A DNA stretch of 5,303 bases from Treponema sp. UBA4232 (GCA_002396325.1 DGXM01000228.1:4789-10091), one strand, 5' to 3'; counted from the stretch's first letter, positions 1 through 5,303 are shown. The notes: generated by a model from the sequence alone, not told the origin. Translations and numbers: made by a program.

Positions 1-3
1 TAT

Positions 4-23
4 TGAACCCTCCGCACGAATCA
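4..23 (+). repeat. 20-bp direct repeat, left copy
   Basis: The sequence TGAACCCTCCGCACGAATCA occurs here and again, identically and in the same orientation, at 5276-5295. The flanking bases differ on both sides, so this is a discrete short repeat and not a simple overlap of contig ends. A shorter related core (GAAC, one variable base, CTCCGC) is also present at 5091-5101. The copy lies about 57 bp upstream of the -10 box of the oxidoreductase gene. Its role is unknown; an intergenic dispersed repeat is the simplest reading. Confidence 0.8.
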
Positions 24-80
24 AAAAAGCAGAAGACACATCGGAGATTTTTCTCACTATCTTTTTCAGTAAACTGGCAA

Positions 81-86
81 TATAAT
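81..86 (+). promoter_or_regulatory. Probable -10 box for the oxidoreductase gene
   Basis: A perfect TATAAT lies 38 bases upstream of the ATG at 125, which would give a leader of about 30 nt. No good -35 hexamer is visible 16-18 bases upstream (the region reads TATCTT or similar), so the promoter may be weak or activator-dependent. Just downstream, TTGCA (96-100) and TGCAA (104-108) form a small inverted repeat with a 3-base centre close to the expected transcript start; it could be an operator half-site pair or chance. Confidence 0.5.
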
Positions 87-124
87 AGAAGAAACTTGCA
101 TCTTGCAAAACCAAGGAGACCGAT

Positions 125-1093
125 ATGGGAGTGAAATGGGGAATTCTGGGCACGGCTTCAATCGCGCGCTACGCCACAATACCGGGAATGAAAAAAGCGG
201 AAAATTGCGAACTCTACGCAATCGCAGGAAGAAACCTCAATAAGGCCGAAGATTTCAAAAACGAATTCGGATTCGAAAAAGCATACGGAAGCTACGAGGA
301 ACTTTTGAAAGATCCGGAAGTCCAGGCAGTCTACATTCCTCTTCCGAACCACATCCACTGCGAATGGGTCATAAAAGCTCTTGACGCAGGGAAAAACGTC
401 CTTTGCGAAAAGCCTCTTGCAATGAATTCAGCCGAAACGGAACGCATGTTCGAAGCAGCCCGCAGAAACAAAGTCACCCTTATGGAAGCCTATGCCTATC
501 TCCACAGCCCCTACATCGAATCCCTCAGGAACGATGTGAAAAGCGGAATCATCGGCAATGTCGATTTCATAGACACCGCATTCATCACGCAGGGATACAA
601 AGAGGATTTCCGTCTGCACAAGGAATTCGGAGGAGGCGCAATGTACGACCTGGGCTGCTACTGCACAACGATGATTCTCTCCCTCATCGAATCTGAAGTG
701 AAAGACGTGCATGCCAGTGCGGATTTTGAAAACGGAGTCGACTTCCTGACTGTCGCATCACTCAAATTCGAAAACGGAGCCAGAGCGTCTTTCACAGTCG
801 GAATGTCTCTCGGAGCCGGAACCAACGGACGCTACGACAGACTCTACATCCACGGAACGAAAGGCAGCATCACAAGCCCGGTGGAATACAATCAGGAGGG
901 AGAGGTAAGCTACACAATCAGTGCGGAAGGAAAAACCTCAGTCCGCAGAATCACTGTGCCGCAGAACTATGCACTCGAAGTCGAACAGATGAACGCATGC
1001 ATTCTCAAGGGGGAAAAGCCGCACATAAGCGGTGAGTTCTCATTGAAAAACATGCAGGTCATCGATGCTGTGCTTGAAAAAATAGGCTATTGA
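125..1093 (+). CDS. Gfo/Idh/MocA-family NAD(P)-dependent oxidoreductase
   Basis: This 322-residue cytoplasmic protein belongs to the glucose-fructose oxidoreductase / inositol dehydrogenase / MocA family, which oxidises or reduces sugars, inositols and related polyols with NAD(P). The N-terminal Rossmann fold shows the GILGTASIA dinucleotide loop (residues 6-14). The family motif CEKP is at 94-97, with Lys96 the expected catalytic or cofactor-contacting lysine. The C-terminal substrate half includes GGGAMYDLGCYC (169-180). The layout and the EAYAYLHSPY stretch (121-130) resemble the dihydrodiol/xylose dehydrogenase-like subgroup, but the substrate cannot be read from the sequence. The length is normal for the family. 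The start is supported by AAGGAG at 113-118, six bases before the ATG. It appears monocistronic: the next gene is convergent and 131 bp away. Confidence 0.9.
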   Translation: MGVKWGILGTASIARYATIPGMKKAENCELYAIAGRNLNKAEDFKNEFGFEKAYGSYEELLKDPEVQAVYIPLPNHIHCEWVIKALDAGKNVLCEKPLAMNSAETERMFEAARRNKVTLMEAYAYLHSPYIESLRNDVKSGIIGNVDFIDTAFITQGYKEDFRLHKEFGGGAMYDLGCYCTTMILSLIESEVKDVHASADFENGVDFLTVASLKFENGARASFTVGMSLGAGTNGRYDRLYIHGTKGSITSPVEYNQEGEVSYTISAEGKTSVRRITVPQNYALEVEQMNACILKGEKPHISGEFSLKNMQVIDAVLEKIGY

Positions 1094-1224
1094 CCCTTTG
1101 ATTTCTCAAGTCCCGGCAGATTGTCATTCACGGCATACTCTGCGGCAACGGAAAATTCCTACACCGAACAGCCAAGTGTGTGCTGAAAATTTAAGTAACA
1201 AGACTTTTGTATTCCGAATCTGCT
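1094..1224. other. Intergenic gap between convergent genes
   Basis: This 131-bp stretch separates the ends of the oxidoreductase gene and the cyclase gene. No convincing intrinsic terminator is visible: the best hairpin is a four-pair CAGC/GCTG stem with a nine-base loop around 1168-1184, with no T-run after it on either strand. The oxidoreductase frame stays open past its stop to a TGA ending at 1186, but it has no start codon, so it is not called as a gene. Confidence 0.6.
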
Positions 1225-3333
1225 CTAGAGATAATAAGTATCCATCCTTCCCTTGCCCTTGACTTCGATTTCCGCGGCCTCACTGTAGGGGAAGGTTTTG
1301 ATTGTCTGCGCTCTGGTCGCTTCGGTGACATGGATCCGCATAGGAGAACCAGTGCTTTCCATACGGCTTGCAACATTCACTGTATCTCCCCAAATGTCAT
1401 AAATGAATTTCGACTTGCCGATAACTCCTGCAACCAACGGTCCCGAGTTCACGCCGACCCTAATCTGAACCTTGACAGGAGAAGTTTCGTTGAAGGCCCG
1501 GACATCATCCAAAAGCCCTGCGGCAAAACGAATCATCTTTCCGGCTCCGTCATTTCCTCCGTCTTCCGTAAGACCTGCCGCCGCCATATACGCATCTCCG
1601 ATTGTCTTGATTTTTTCAATGCCTTCACGTCTGGCCCTGTCGTCGAACATCGAAAACATTTTATTGAGCATGGTGACCACTTCTTCCGCACTCATCGAGC
1701 CGCTCATTTTCGTAAATTCCACAATATCAGTGAAAAGCACCGTGACGTTCGGATATTCCTTTGCAATCGTGTGCTCCGGGTGGGCCGTAAGTTCTTCAGC
1801 AATTTCTTTTGGAAGAATATTCAGCAAAAGATTTTCAGAACGGTCTTTTTCAGCTTCTAGTTCCTGAGTACGGTCTTTTACAGTTGCCTCAAGTTTCTGG
1901 TTTTCTTCTTCAACCCGAAGGATTTTTTCTGCCAAAAGCATAACGGTTGTGAAAATAATGAACAGGGCCGCAATCACGCCAAGGAAAATATCAAATATGA
2001 TGTTGGTCAACGGCTTAAGTATGCTCGAATAAGTAAAGGTGATTTTCTGCTCAAGCGGTTCATATCCAAGCGGCGCATACATAATGCATCCGAACCCGAG
2101 CGTCTTCATCGGAGTGACCTTGTAAAAATCGGCTCCGTGGATATTTTCTTTGTCACCTTCCTGCGGTTTTCTCACATTCAAAAATTCGTCCGAAAGTGTA
2201 AATCTTCCGTTCCAAGGTCCAGGATCAATGGAACTGCCCTGCGGCACTGCAATCGCAAAACTCCAGTCCGTGATAATCGTGCTTTTCATATTGTTGTAAA
2301 TCACACCGTCGTACTGTGCGCCCTCTCTTTCCGCATCGTCCTCGTCTATCCAGTGCTTTTCCGCATTTTTGCCAAAAGTGATGCAGACAGATTCGGAAAC
2401 ATCATTTTCAACATACGGAGCCTCAATCGACAAAGTTCTTTCGGGCATAGAAATCCCCGTGATTGAAACAATAACAAAAATCACAAGTATTCCGCCAAGC
2501 ACAGCAGAAAGAGTCTGCCATACGTGGATCCGCACAAGACGCTTTTTCTCCACATAGACAGACTTTGCCGGCTTGTAACTCGGGCTGAAAACCGCCGGGT
2601 GTTCCGTATAGAACTCAAGTTCCATCATCTTTATGGAAGACAGGAAAAGGTGCAGCGCTCCAAGTCCGAATCCTATGTTTATCCATGGAAAGCCGTAAAC
2701 GAACAGGATAAAAATTATTCCGAGCAGGGGGAGTATAAAGTACACGCAAAGTGAAATGAAGGCATTTCTCTGAAACTTTTTCTTGTTTTGGAAAAGCATC
2801 GTAACTGAAATAAGTCCGGGCAGAAATCCCAGTGCCACACCAATAGGATACAGAGAACTTCTATGGTAAATATTCTGCTCGTCGAAATAATAAAAGAGAC
2901 CTGTGAACTGCCCGACTGTGTTGATGACGACACCTGCAAGACAAAGAAAGAGCACAATAAAAAGCTGAACCGGAATCCCGCTCTTAATCGAAGCACGGGG
3001 TTTCAAGAGAATGGAAAAACTCAGACGGGACTGCTGAATAAATTCGCACACATAAAAGCAAAAGGAAAAAGAGGACAAAAGATTGAAGGTAAAAACCAAA
3101 AAATTGCTCATTCTTACCATATAATAACCTGTGGCGGTAGTGTTTCCACGGTATAAATAGGCCAACGCATCGAAGAGCATCAGAAATCCCGTCAAAACCT
3201 CAATCAGCATAAGTGAGCGCCGGCTGTTCTTCTTATCCTTGTTTCCTGAATACAAAAAAATGCCTGCAATAAAACAGAATGCAGACAAAACAAAGAGGAT
3301 GGAAATACTTACAATTCTTGTTACTTCGTTCAT
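1225..3333 (-). CDS. Membrane adenylate cyclase with 7TM domain and CBM2-like outside domain
   Basis: This 702-residue inner-membrane protein should make cAMP from ATP. Seven hydrophobic segments fill residues ~8-234. An eighth (271-293) leads to a domain outside the membrane (~300-437), a ninth (443-467) returns, and a coiled coil (470-503) joins the class III cyclase domain (~526-702). The catalytic set is complete: metal-binding Asp536 (LFTDIVEFT) and Asp580 (KTIGDAYMA), adenine-selecting Lys576 and Asp646 (YDIWGD), transition-state Asn653 and Arg657 (NVASRM). The Lys/Asp pair indicates ATP rather than GTP. The outside domain contains NNMKSTIITDWSFAIAVPQG (347-366), then PWNGRF (373-378) and LGFGCIMYA (412-420), a pattern like family 2 carbohydrate-binding modules; this part is inference. 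Class III enzymes work as dimers, and one chain here carries all residues, so a homodimer is expected. The start has AGGA 11 bases upstream and a promoter at 3356-3384. Confidence 0.9.
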   Translation of the reverse strand: MNEVTRIVSISILFVLSAFCFIAGIFLYSGNKDKKNSRRSLMLIEVLTGFLMLFDALAYLYRGNTTATGYYMVRMSNFLVFTFNLLSSFSFCFYVCEFIQQSRLSFSILLKPRASIKSGIPVQLFIVLFLCLAGVVINTVGQFTGLFYYFDEQNIYHRSSLYPIGVALGFLPGLISVTMLFQNKKKFQRNAFISLCVYFILPLLGIIFILFVYGFPWINIGFGLGALHLFLSSIKMMELEFYTEHPAVFSPSYKPAKSVYVEKKRLVRIHVWQTLSAVLGGILVIFVIVSITGISMPERTLSIEAPYVENDVSESVCITFGKNAEKHWIDEDDAEREGAQYDGVIYNNMKSTIITDWSFAIAVPQGSSIDPGPWNGRFTLSDEFLNVRKPQEGDKENIHGADFYKVTPMKTLGFGCIMYAPLGYEPLEQKITFTYSSILKPLTNIIFDIFLGVIAALFIIFTTVMLLAEKILRVEEENQKLEATVKDRTQELEAEKDRSENLLLNILPKEIAEELTAHPEHTIAKEYPNVTVLFTDIVEFTKMSGSMSAEEVVTMLNKMFSMFDDRARREGIEKIKTIGDAYMAAAGLTEDGGNDGAGKMIRFAAGLLDDVRAFNETSPVKVQIRVGVNSGPLVAGVIGKSKFIYDIWGDTVNVASRMESTGSPMRIHVTEATRAQTIKTFPYSEAAEIEVKGKGRMDTYYL

Positions 3334-3355
3334 TCTTACACAATTCCTATCCTAC

Positions 3356-3384
3356 AGTCTAACATGGTTTCTGAATATTCTCAA
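3356..3384 (-). promoter_or_regulatory. Probable sigma-70-type promoter of the cyclase gene
   Basis: On the minus strand, TTGAGA (3379-3384) and TAGACT (3356-3361) are separated by 17 bases, and TGT precedes the -10 box as an extended -10 element. The predicted transcript start near 3349-3350 leaves a leader of only about 16 nt, with the AGGA ribosome site at its very 5' end. It matches the consensus only partly (5/6 and 4/6), so an activator may help. Confidence 0.5.
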
Positions 3385-3392
3385 CGATTTTA

Positions 3393-3440
3393 TTTTCTGG
3401 AAAACCTTCTGGAAACCCTTCTTTTTCCCGGGAAACGAAG
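3393..3440. promoter_or_regulatory. Cluster of TTC/GAA palindromes upstream of the cyclase promoter
   Basis: Three inverted repeats of similar make-up sit side by side. TTTTC-TG-GAAAA is at 3393-3404, TTC-TG-GAA at 3407-3414, and the perfect 12-bp palindrome TTTCCCGGGAAA at 3424-3435. The last is enclosed by CTTC (3418-3421) and GAAG (3437-3440). The first two also form a direct repeat of TTCTGGAAA with a 12-base period. Relative to the predicted cyclase transcript start they centre near -49, -61 and -80, suitable for an activator or for cooperative binding. No regulator is recognised for this motif, and a simple low-complexity origin is possible. Confidence 0.35.
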
Positions 3441-3497
3441 TTTTAGCAAGGAGACTTCATCAAGTCAAAGTGACGGGAAAAAATTGAGCCGTCCTCT

Positions 3498-3525
3498 TTT
3501 ACATACGGCAAAAAAAATGTATGAT
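3498..3525 (+). promoter_or_regulatory. Probable promoter of the nadE remnant
   Basis: TTTACA (3498-3503) and TATGAT (3520-3525) are separated by 16 bases; each hexamer matches the sigma-70 consensus at five of six positions. The expected transcript start falls at about 3532, the A of the ATG of the nadE remnant. No Shine-Dalgarno sequence lies before that ATG. The transcript would therefore be leaderless, or nearly so. Confidence 0.45.
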
Positions 3526-3531
3526 TGACCC

Positions 3532-4060
3532 ATGACGTATGAAATTTTAAGAGCAACATGTGCCAGTCCGAATCTTTCAGTTGCAGACTGCGAATACAAT
3601 TCGGAACAGATAATAAGTCTTAAAAAACAACGCTGCGCTTTCCAGAATTTTGAATGACATTCTTGACACTCCCGTGAGTCCGGAACTTCTTCCGCCCGAC
3701 GGAAAAAACATAAGCCAAAAAACAGAGGATATTGTGGGTCCCTACGAACTTCATGACTTTTTCCTCTATTATCTTCTCCGCTGGGGATACAGTCCAAAAA
3801 AAATATTTTTCCTTGCAGAGAATGCCTTTTGCATGAAAAAAGACGATGAAAAAAAATCATCTTACACAAAAGAAGAGATTCTAAAGTGGATGAAATATTT
3901 TTACAGAAGATTCTTCGCCCAGCAGTTCAAACGCAGCTGCATGCCTGACGGTGCAAAGGTCGGTACGGTAAGTCTTTCACCGCGCGGTGACTGGAGAATG
4001 CCGAGCGATGCATCCGCGTCAATCTGGCTGAAGGAGATTGAGGGTATCTCTAAAAACTGA
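3532..4060 (+). pseudogene. nadE: Internally deleted glutamine-dependent NAD+ synthetase remnant
   Basis: Intact NadE of the glutaminase-linked type (about 640-680 residues) makes NAD+ from deamido-NAD+, ATP and glutamine. Here only the two ends survive. The first 30 codons (MTYEILRATCASPNLSVADC and on to SEQIISL) match the start of the glutaminase domain. From about 3623, in the next frame, the protein reads AALSRILNDILDTPVSPELL and continues to the hallmark C-terminus with FKRSCMPDG and LSPRGDWRMPSDA. About 450-500 codons are missing, including the Glu-Lys-Cys glutaminase triad and the ATP-binding SGG loop, so neither activity can remain. The first frame runs on after the junction to a TGA at 3655-3657. 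A run of six A (3622-3627) at the junction would restore a single 175-codon frame if it were five. A TTG at 3650 could start the C-terminal piece, but no ribosome site supports it. The C-terminal frame has no stops, suggesting recent loss or an assembly join. Confidence 0.8.
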
Positions 4061-4079
4061 AGTTTTTAGAGGTTCCCTT
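4040..4079. terminator. Long hairpin between convergent nadE remnant and araC
   Basis: CTCTAAAAAC (4048-4057) and GTTTTTAGAG (4062-4071) form a perfect ten-pair stem around a TGAA loop that contains the nadE stop codon. The stem extends through T-G, A-T, one mismatch and AGGG/CCCT (4041-4044 with 4075-4078). It lies just beyond the araC stop and ends the nadE remnant, so it could stop transcription from both sides. No T-run follows on either strand, so it is not a textbook intrinsic terminator and may instead protect 3' ends. Confidence 0.5.
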
Positions 4080-4088
4080 GAGTAAATT

Positions 4089-4976
4089 TCACTCCTTCGG
4101 CAGAACATAATTCCGCGGGGCCACTCCGTAGAATTTCTTGAACGTCTCGCTCATGTAACTGGCTCCTGAAAACCCCGTCTTCTCCGCAATCTCACTCATG
4201 GAAAGATCGGTGCTGGTCACATAATAGGCAACCCGTTCCGCACGGTAGCGGTTCAGGTTGTCAATCGGCGAAGAGCCCGTGAATTTTTTAAAGAGCATGT
4301 TGCAGTATGTCTTGCTCACGTTGCCTGATTTCGCAATGTCCCCAAGGGAAATCTGTTCGGCAAAACGGGTGTGTATGAATTTGAGCATGTTGCGGAAGTT
4401 CATGTCGTTGGTCACATAACCGGTCGGGGAAGCAAGCAGATTGTTATCGCGGCAATAGTTCCGCACTATTTTGAACAGTTTGAAGAATTCCAGAGTGATG
4501 TTGAATTCATTTTCCAGGCTGTCGAGAAGTGCCTGTGCCTGAACAAAAAGACGTTTTGCCTCAAAACTCCCCTCCTTGAAATGAATGTACGGAAGATTCT
4601 GATTTTTCGTAATCGGCTCGACCCTCTCGTTCTGCACGACGAAACTTGAGCACAAAAGCGACGGATGCAGAATGTTGATGTAATAATTGCACCTCTCCTC
4701 ACCGGTCGTAAAACTGAAATGAATCTGCGAAGAATTAACCATCAGAGTATCGCCCTCATGAAGAATTATTTTCTCACCGTTCACATTGTAGCCCATCTCG
4801 CCGCGCGTAATCGTAACGAATTCCAAATCCTCATGGTAATGCGGAATGTTGATCCACGAACACCACGGCTCCACCCAGCCCGCATGAATGTAGCACGGAA
4901 AATTGTCGTTGTTGTAATTGACCTTCTCCGACCCGTCCTCTTTTTTTATAATCAATCCCCTGAAAGACTCGACCAT
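4089..4976 (-). CDS. AraC-family transcriptional regulator with N-terminal cupin domain
   Basis: This 295-residue DNA-binding protein has the two-part AraC layout. The N-terminal cupin (about 25-105) shows PHYHEDLEF (45-53), GYNVNG (62-67), LHEGDTLMV (72-80) and a later His86; this domain normally binds a small ligand, often a sugar, and mediates dimerisation. The C-terminal pair of helix-turn-helix motifs occupies about 193-290: ISLGDIAKSGNVSKTYCNML (209-228) followed by FKKFTG (229-234), then SMSEIAEKTGFSGASYMSET (259-278) followed by FKKFYGVAP (279-287). The length is typical. The start is supported by AGGAG (4983-4987), six bases before the ATG. It is convergent with the nadE remnant and transcribed alone in this window. 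A long leader and a consensus promoter lie upstream. The target genes are unknown; many relatives control carbohydrate uptake or glycoside hydrolases. Confidence 0.92.
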   Translation of the reverse strand: MVESFRGLIIKKEDGSEKVNYNNDNFPCYIHAGWVEPWCSWINIPHYHEDLEFVTITRGEMGYNVNGEKIILHEGDTLMVNSSQIHFSFTTGEERCNYYINILHPSLLCSSFVVQNERVEPITKNQNLPYIHFKEGSFEAKRLFVQAQALLDSLENEFNITLEFFKLFKIVRNYCRDNNLLASPTGYVTNDMNFRNMLKFIHTRFAEQISLGDIAKSGNVSKTYCNMLFKKFTGSSPIDNLNRYRAERVAYYVTSTDLSMSEIAEKTGFSGASYMSETFKKFYGVAPRNYVLPKE

Positions 4977-5030
4977 TTTTTTCTCCTCTTGAACGACATG
5001 CCGTCTTCAACATATATCCCGCGTTAAAAC

Positions 5031-5120
5031 CGTTCATCCCCTGCGTTTCCCGCTTTCCGGGGTTCCGGCATCCGCCTGCATTCCACCGTGGAACGCTCCG
5101 CGCCCCTCCAATCGGGCGTA
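5031..5120 (-). other. GC-rich, structure-prone segment in the araC leader
   Basis: By eye this block is around 60% GC or more, while the stretch from 5126 to 5260 is strongly AT-rich. It carries several inverted repeats: GCATTCC (5078-5084) with GGAACGC (5090-5096), a seven-pair stem in the minus-strand RNA (one G-U pair); and CGCCC (5101-5105) with GGGCG (5114-5118) around an eight-base loop. CCCG (5049-5052) can also pair with CGGG (5058-5061), and TTCCGG is repeated at 5055 and 5063. It includes a variant of the edge-repeat core at 5091-5101. It matches no riboswitch class that I recognise. It could be a structured leader, a small RNA or an inserted REP-like element. Confidence 0.4.
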
Positions 5121-5223
5121 GGTGTGTTCAGAATCCCTCTATGAAAACATTTCACCGTTTGAACAATTGTTATTAAAATCCGCAGAAAATCATATTCCAT
5201 TCCAAAAAAACTGTGATATTCTT

Positions 5224-5251
5224 ATTATAATGGACAAAACCTGAATGTCAA
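5224..5251 (-). promoter_or_regulatory. Perfect-consensus sigma-70 promoter facing araC
   Basis: On the minus strand TTGACA (5246-5251) and TATAAT (5224-5229) are both exact matches to the consensus, separated by 16 bases in an AT-rich setting. The expected start is near 5217, about 240 nt upstream of the araC ATG. TATAAT can also be read on the plus strand at 5226-5231, but no -35 partner exists there, so the leftward direction is preferred. Confidence 0.8.
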
Positions 5252-5275
5252 CAGTCTCAATCGCACCTTAACAGA

Positions 5276-5295
5276 TGAACCCTCCGCACGAATCA
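5276..5295 (+). repeat. 20-bp direct repeat, right copy
   Basis: This is an exact second copy of the repeat at 4-23, in the same orientation, 5272 bp away. It lies 24 bp upstream of the -35 box of the araC promoter. Flanking bases differ from those of the left copy. In the left copy the neighbouring gene points away to the right, and here the gene points left, so the repeat has no fixed orientation relative to the downstream gene. Confidence 0.8.
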
Positions 5296-5303
5296 CCAAC
5301 ACT

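Larger units (their letters stand above)
4977..5303 (-). other. Upstream region of araC without protein genes
   Basis: This 327-bp stretch holds no convincing coding sequence. Reading toward araC it contains the 20-bp repeat (5276-5295), a consensus promoter (5224-5251), an AT-rich segment, a GC-rich hairpin-prone block (5031-5120) and the araC ribosome site. The predicted transcript starts near 5217, giving a leader of about 240 nt, unusually long for a single regulator gene. Confidence 0.6.

Noticed and set aside
1094..1186. Open frame continuing past the oxidoreductase stop
   Set aside because: It is only about 30 codons with no start codon and no recognisable sequence; chance is the better explanation.
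1207..1867. Long plus-strand reading frames opposite the cyclase catalytic domain
   Set aside because: They are antisense to a conserved domain with every catalytic residue intact, have no ribosome sites and resemble no known protein.
3622..3628. A-AAA-AAC heptamer at the nadE junction as a programmed frameshift site
   Set aside because: The heptamer is not in the frame needed for -1 slippage, and joining the two pieces needs +1. The missing middle of the protein makes a programmed event pointless.
3465..3869. Minus-strand reading frame of 134 codons over the nadE remnant
   Set aside because: It lies opposite clearly NadE-derived sequence and is rich in Cys, Phe and Arg as expected of an antisense shadow.
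4831..5037. Minus-strand 68-codon frame starting in the araC leader and overlapping araC
   Set aside because: Its ATG has GGGG directly adjacent but no properly spaced ribosome site, and most of it is the araC gene in another frame; a leader peptide is not supported.
5031..5120. Integron attC site or known riboswitch in the GC-rich block
   Set aside because: Paired attC core sites could not be identified with confidence, and none of the conserved riboswitch core motifs that I know is present.
1..5303. CRISPR array, tRNA, rRNA or insertion sequence
   Set aside because: No regularly spaced repeats, cloverleaf folds, rRNA motifs, transposase or terminal inverted repeats were seen on either strand.
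1..5303. Circular element with overlapping ends, suggested by the edge repeats
   Set aside because: Identity stops after 20 bp on both sides and does not run to the window ends, so the repeats are not an end overlap.

Overview
The window looks like chromosomal DNA from a host-associated spirochaete, most likely a gut or rumen Treponema-type organism. The reasons are moderate GC with AT-rich spacers, clear AGGAG-type ribosome binding sites, a multi-pass membrane class III cyclase, an AraC/cupin regulator and a remnant of a glutamine-dependent NAD synthetase. This is a judgement by recognition; no marker gene is present to prove it.

Layout, left to right. A 20-bp repeat copy (4-23) precedes a promoter and a Gfo/Idh/MocA-family oxidoreductase on the + strand (125-1093). 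A featureless 131-bp gap follows. A large - strand gene (1225-3333) encodes a membrane adenylate cyclase: seven N-terminal membrane segments, an outside domain that reads like a family 2 carbohydrate-binding module, another membrane segment, a coiled coil and an intact catalytic domain. A 198-bp divergent intergenic region (3334-3531) holds a promoter for the cyclase, a cluster of small palindromes and a promoter for the next gene. That gene, on the + strand, is the wreck of nadE (3532-4060): the first ~30 codons and last ~145 codons are present, the roughly 450-500 codons between them are missing, and the junction is out of frame. A long hairpin (4040-4079) spans its stop codon and separates it from a convergent AraC-family regulator on the - strand (4089-4976). 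Upstream of araC lies a GC-rich, hairpin-prone segment (about 5031-5120), then an AT-rich stretch with a perfect-consensus promoter (5224-5251) facing araC, and a second perfect copy of the 20-bp repeat at the right edge (5276-5295).

How the parts may work together. The oxidoreductase family acts mostly on sugars and sugar derivatives. The cyclase appears to carry a carbohydrate-binding-like sensor outside the membrane. AraC/cupin regulators of this layout usually control carbohydrate genes. A sugar-sensing theme is therefore plausible, but the genes are not in one operon and no shared operator was proven, so this remains an inference.

The points most worth a second look are the CBM2-like sensor cyclase, the internally deleted nadE, the exact 20-bp repeats at both edges with a related core in the araC leader, and the roughly 240-nt structured leader itself.
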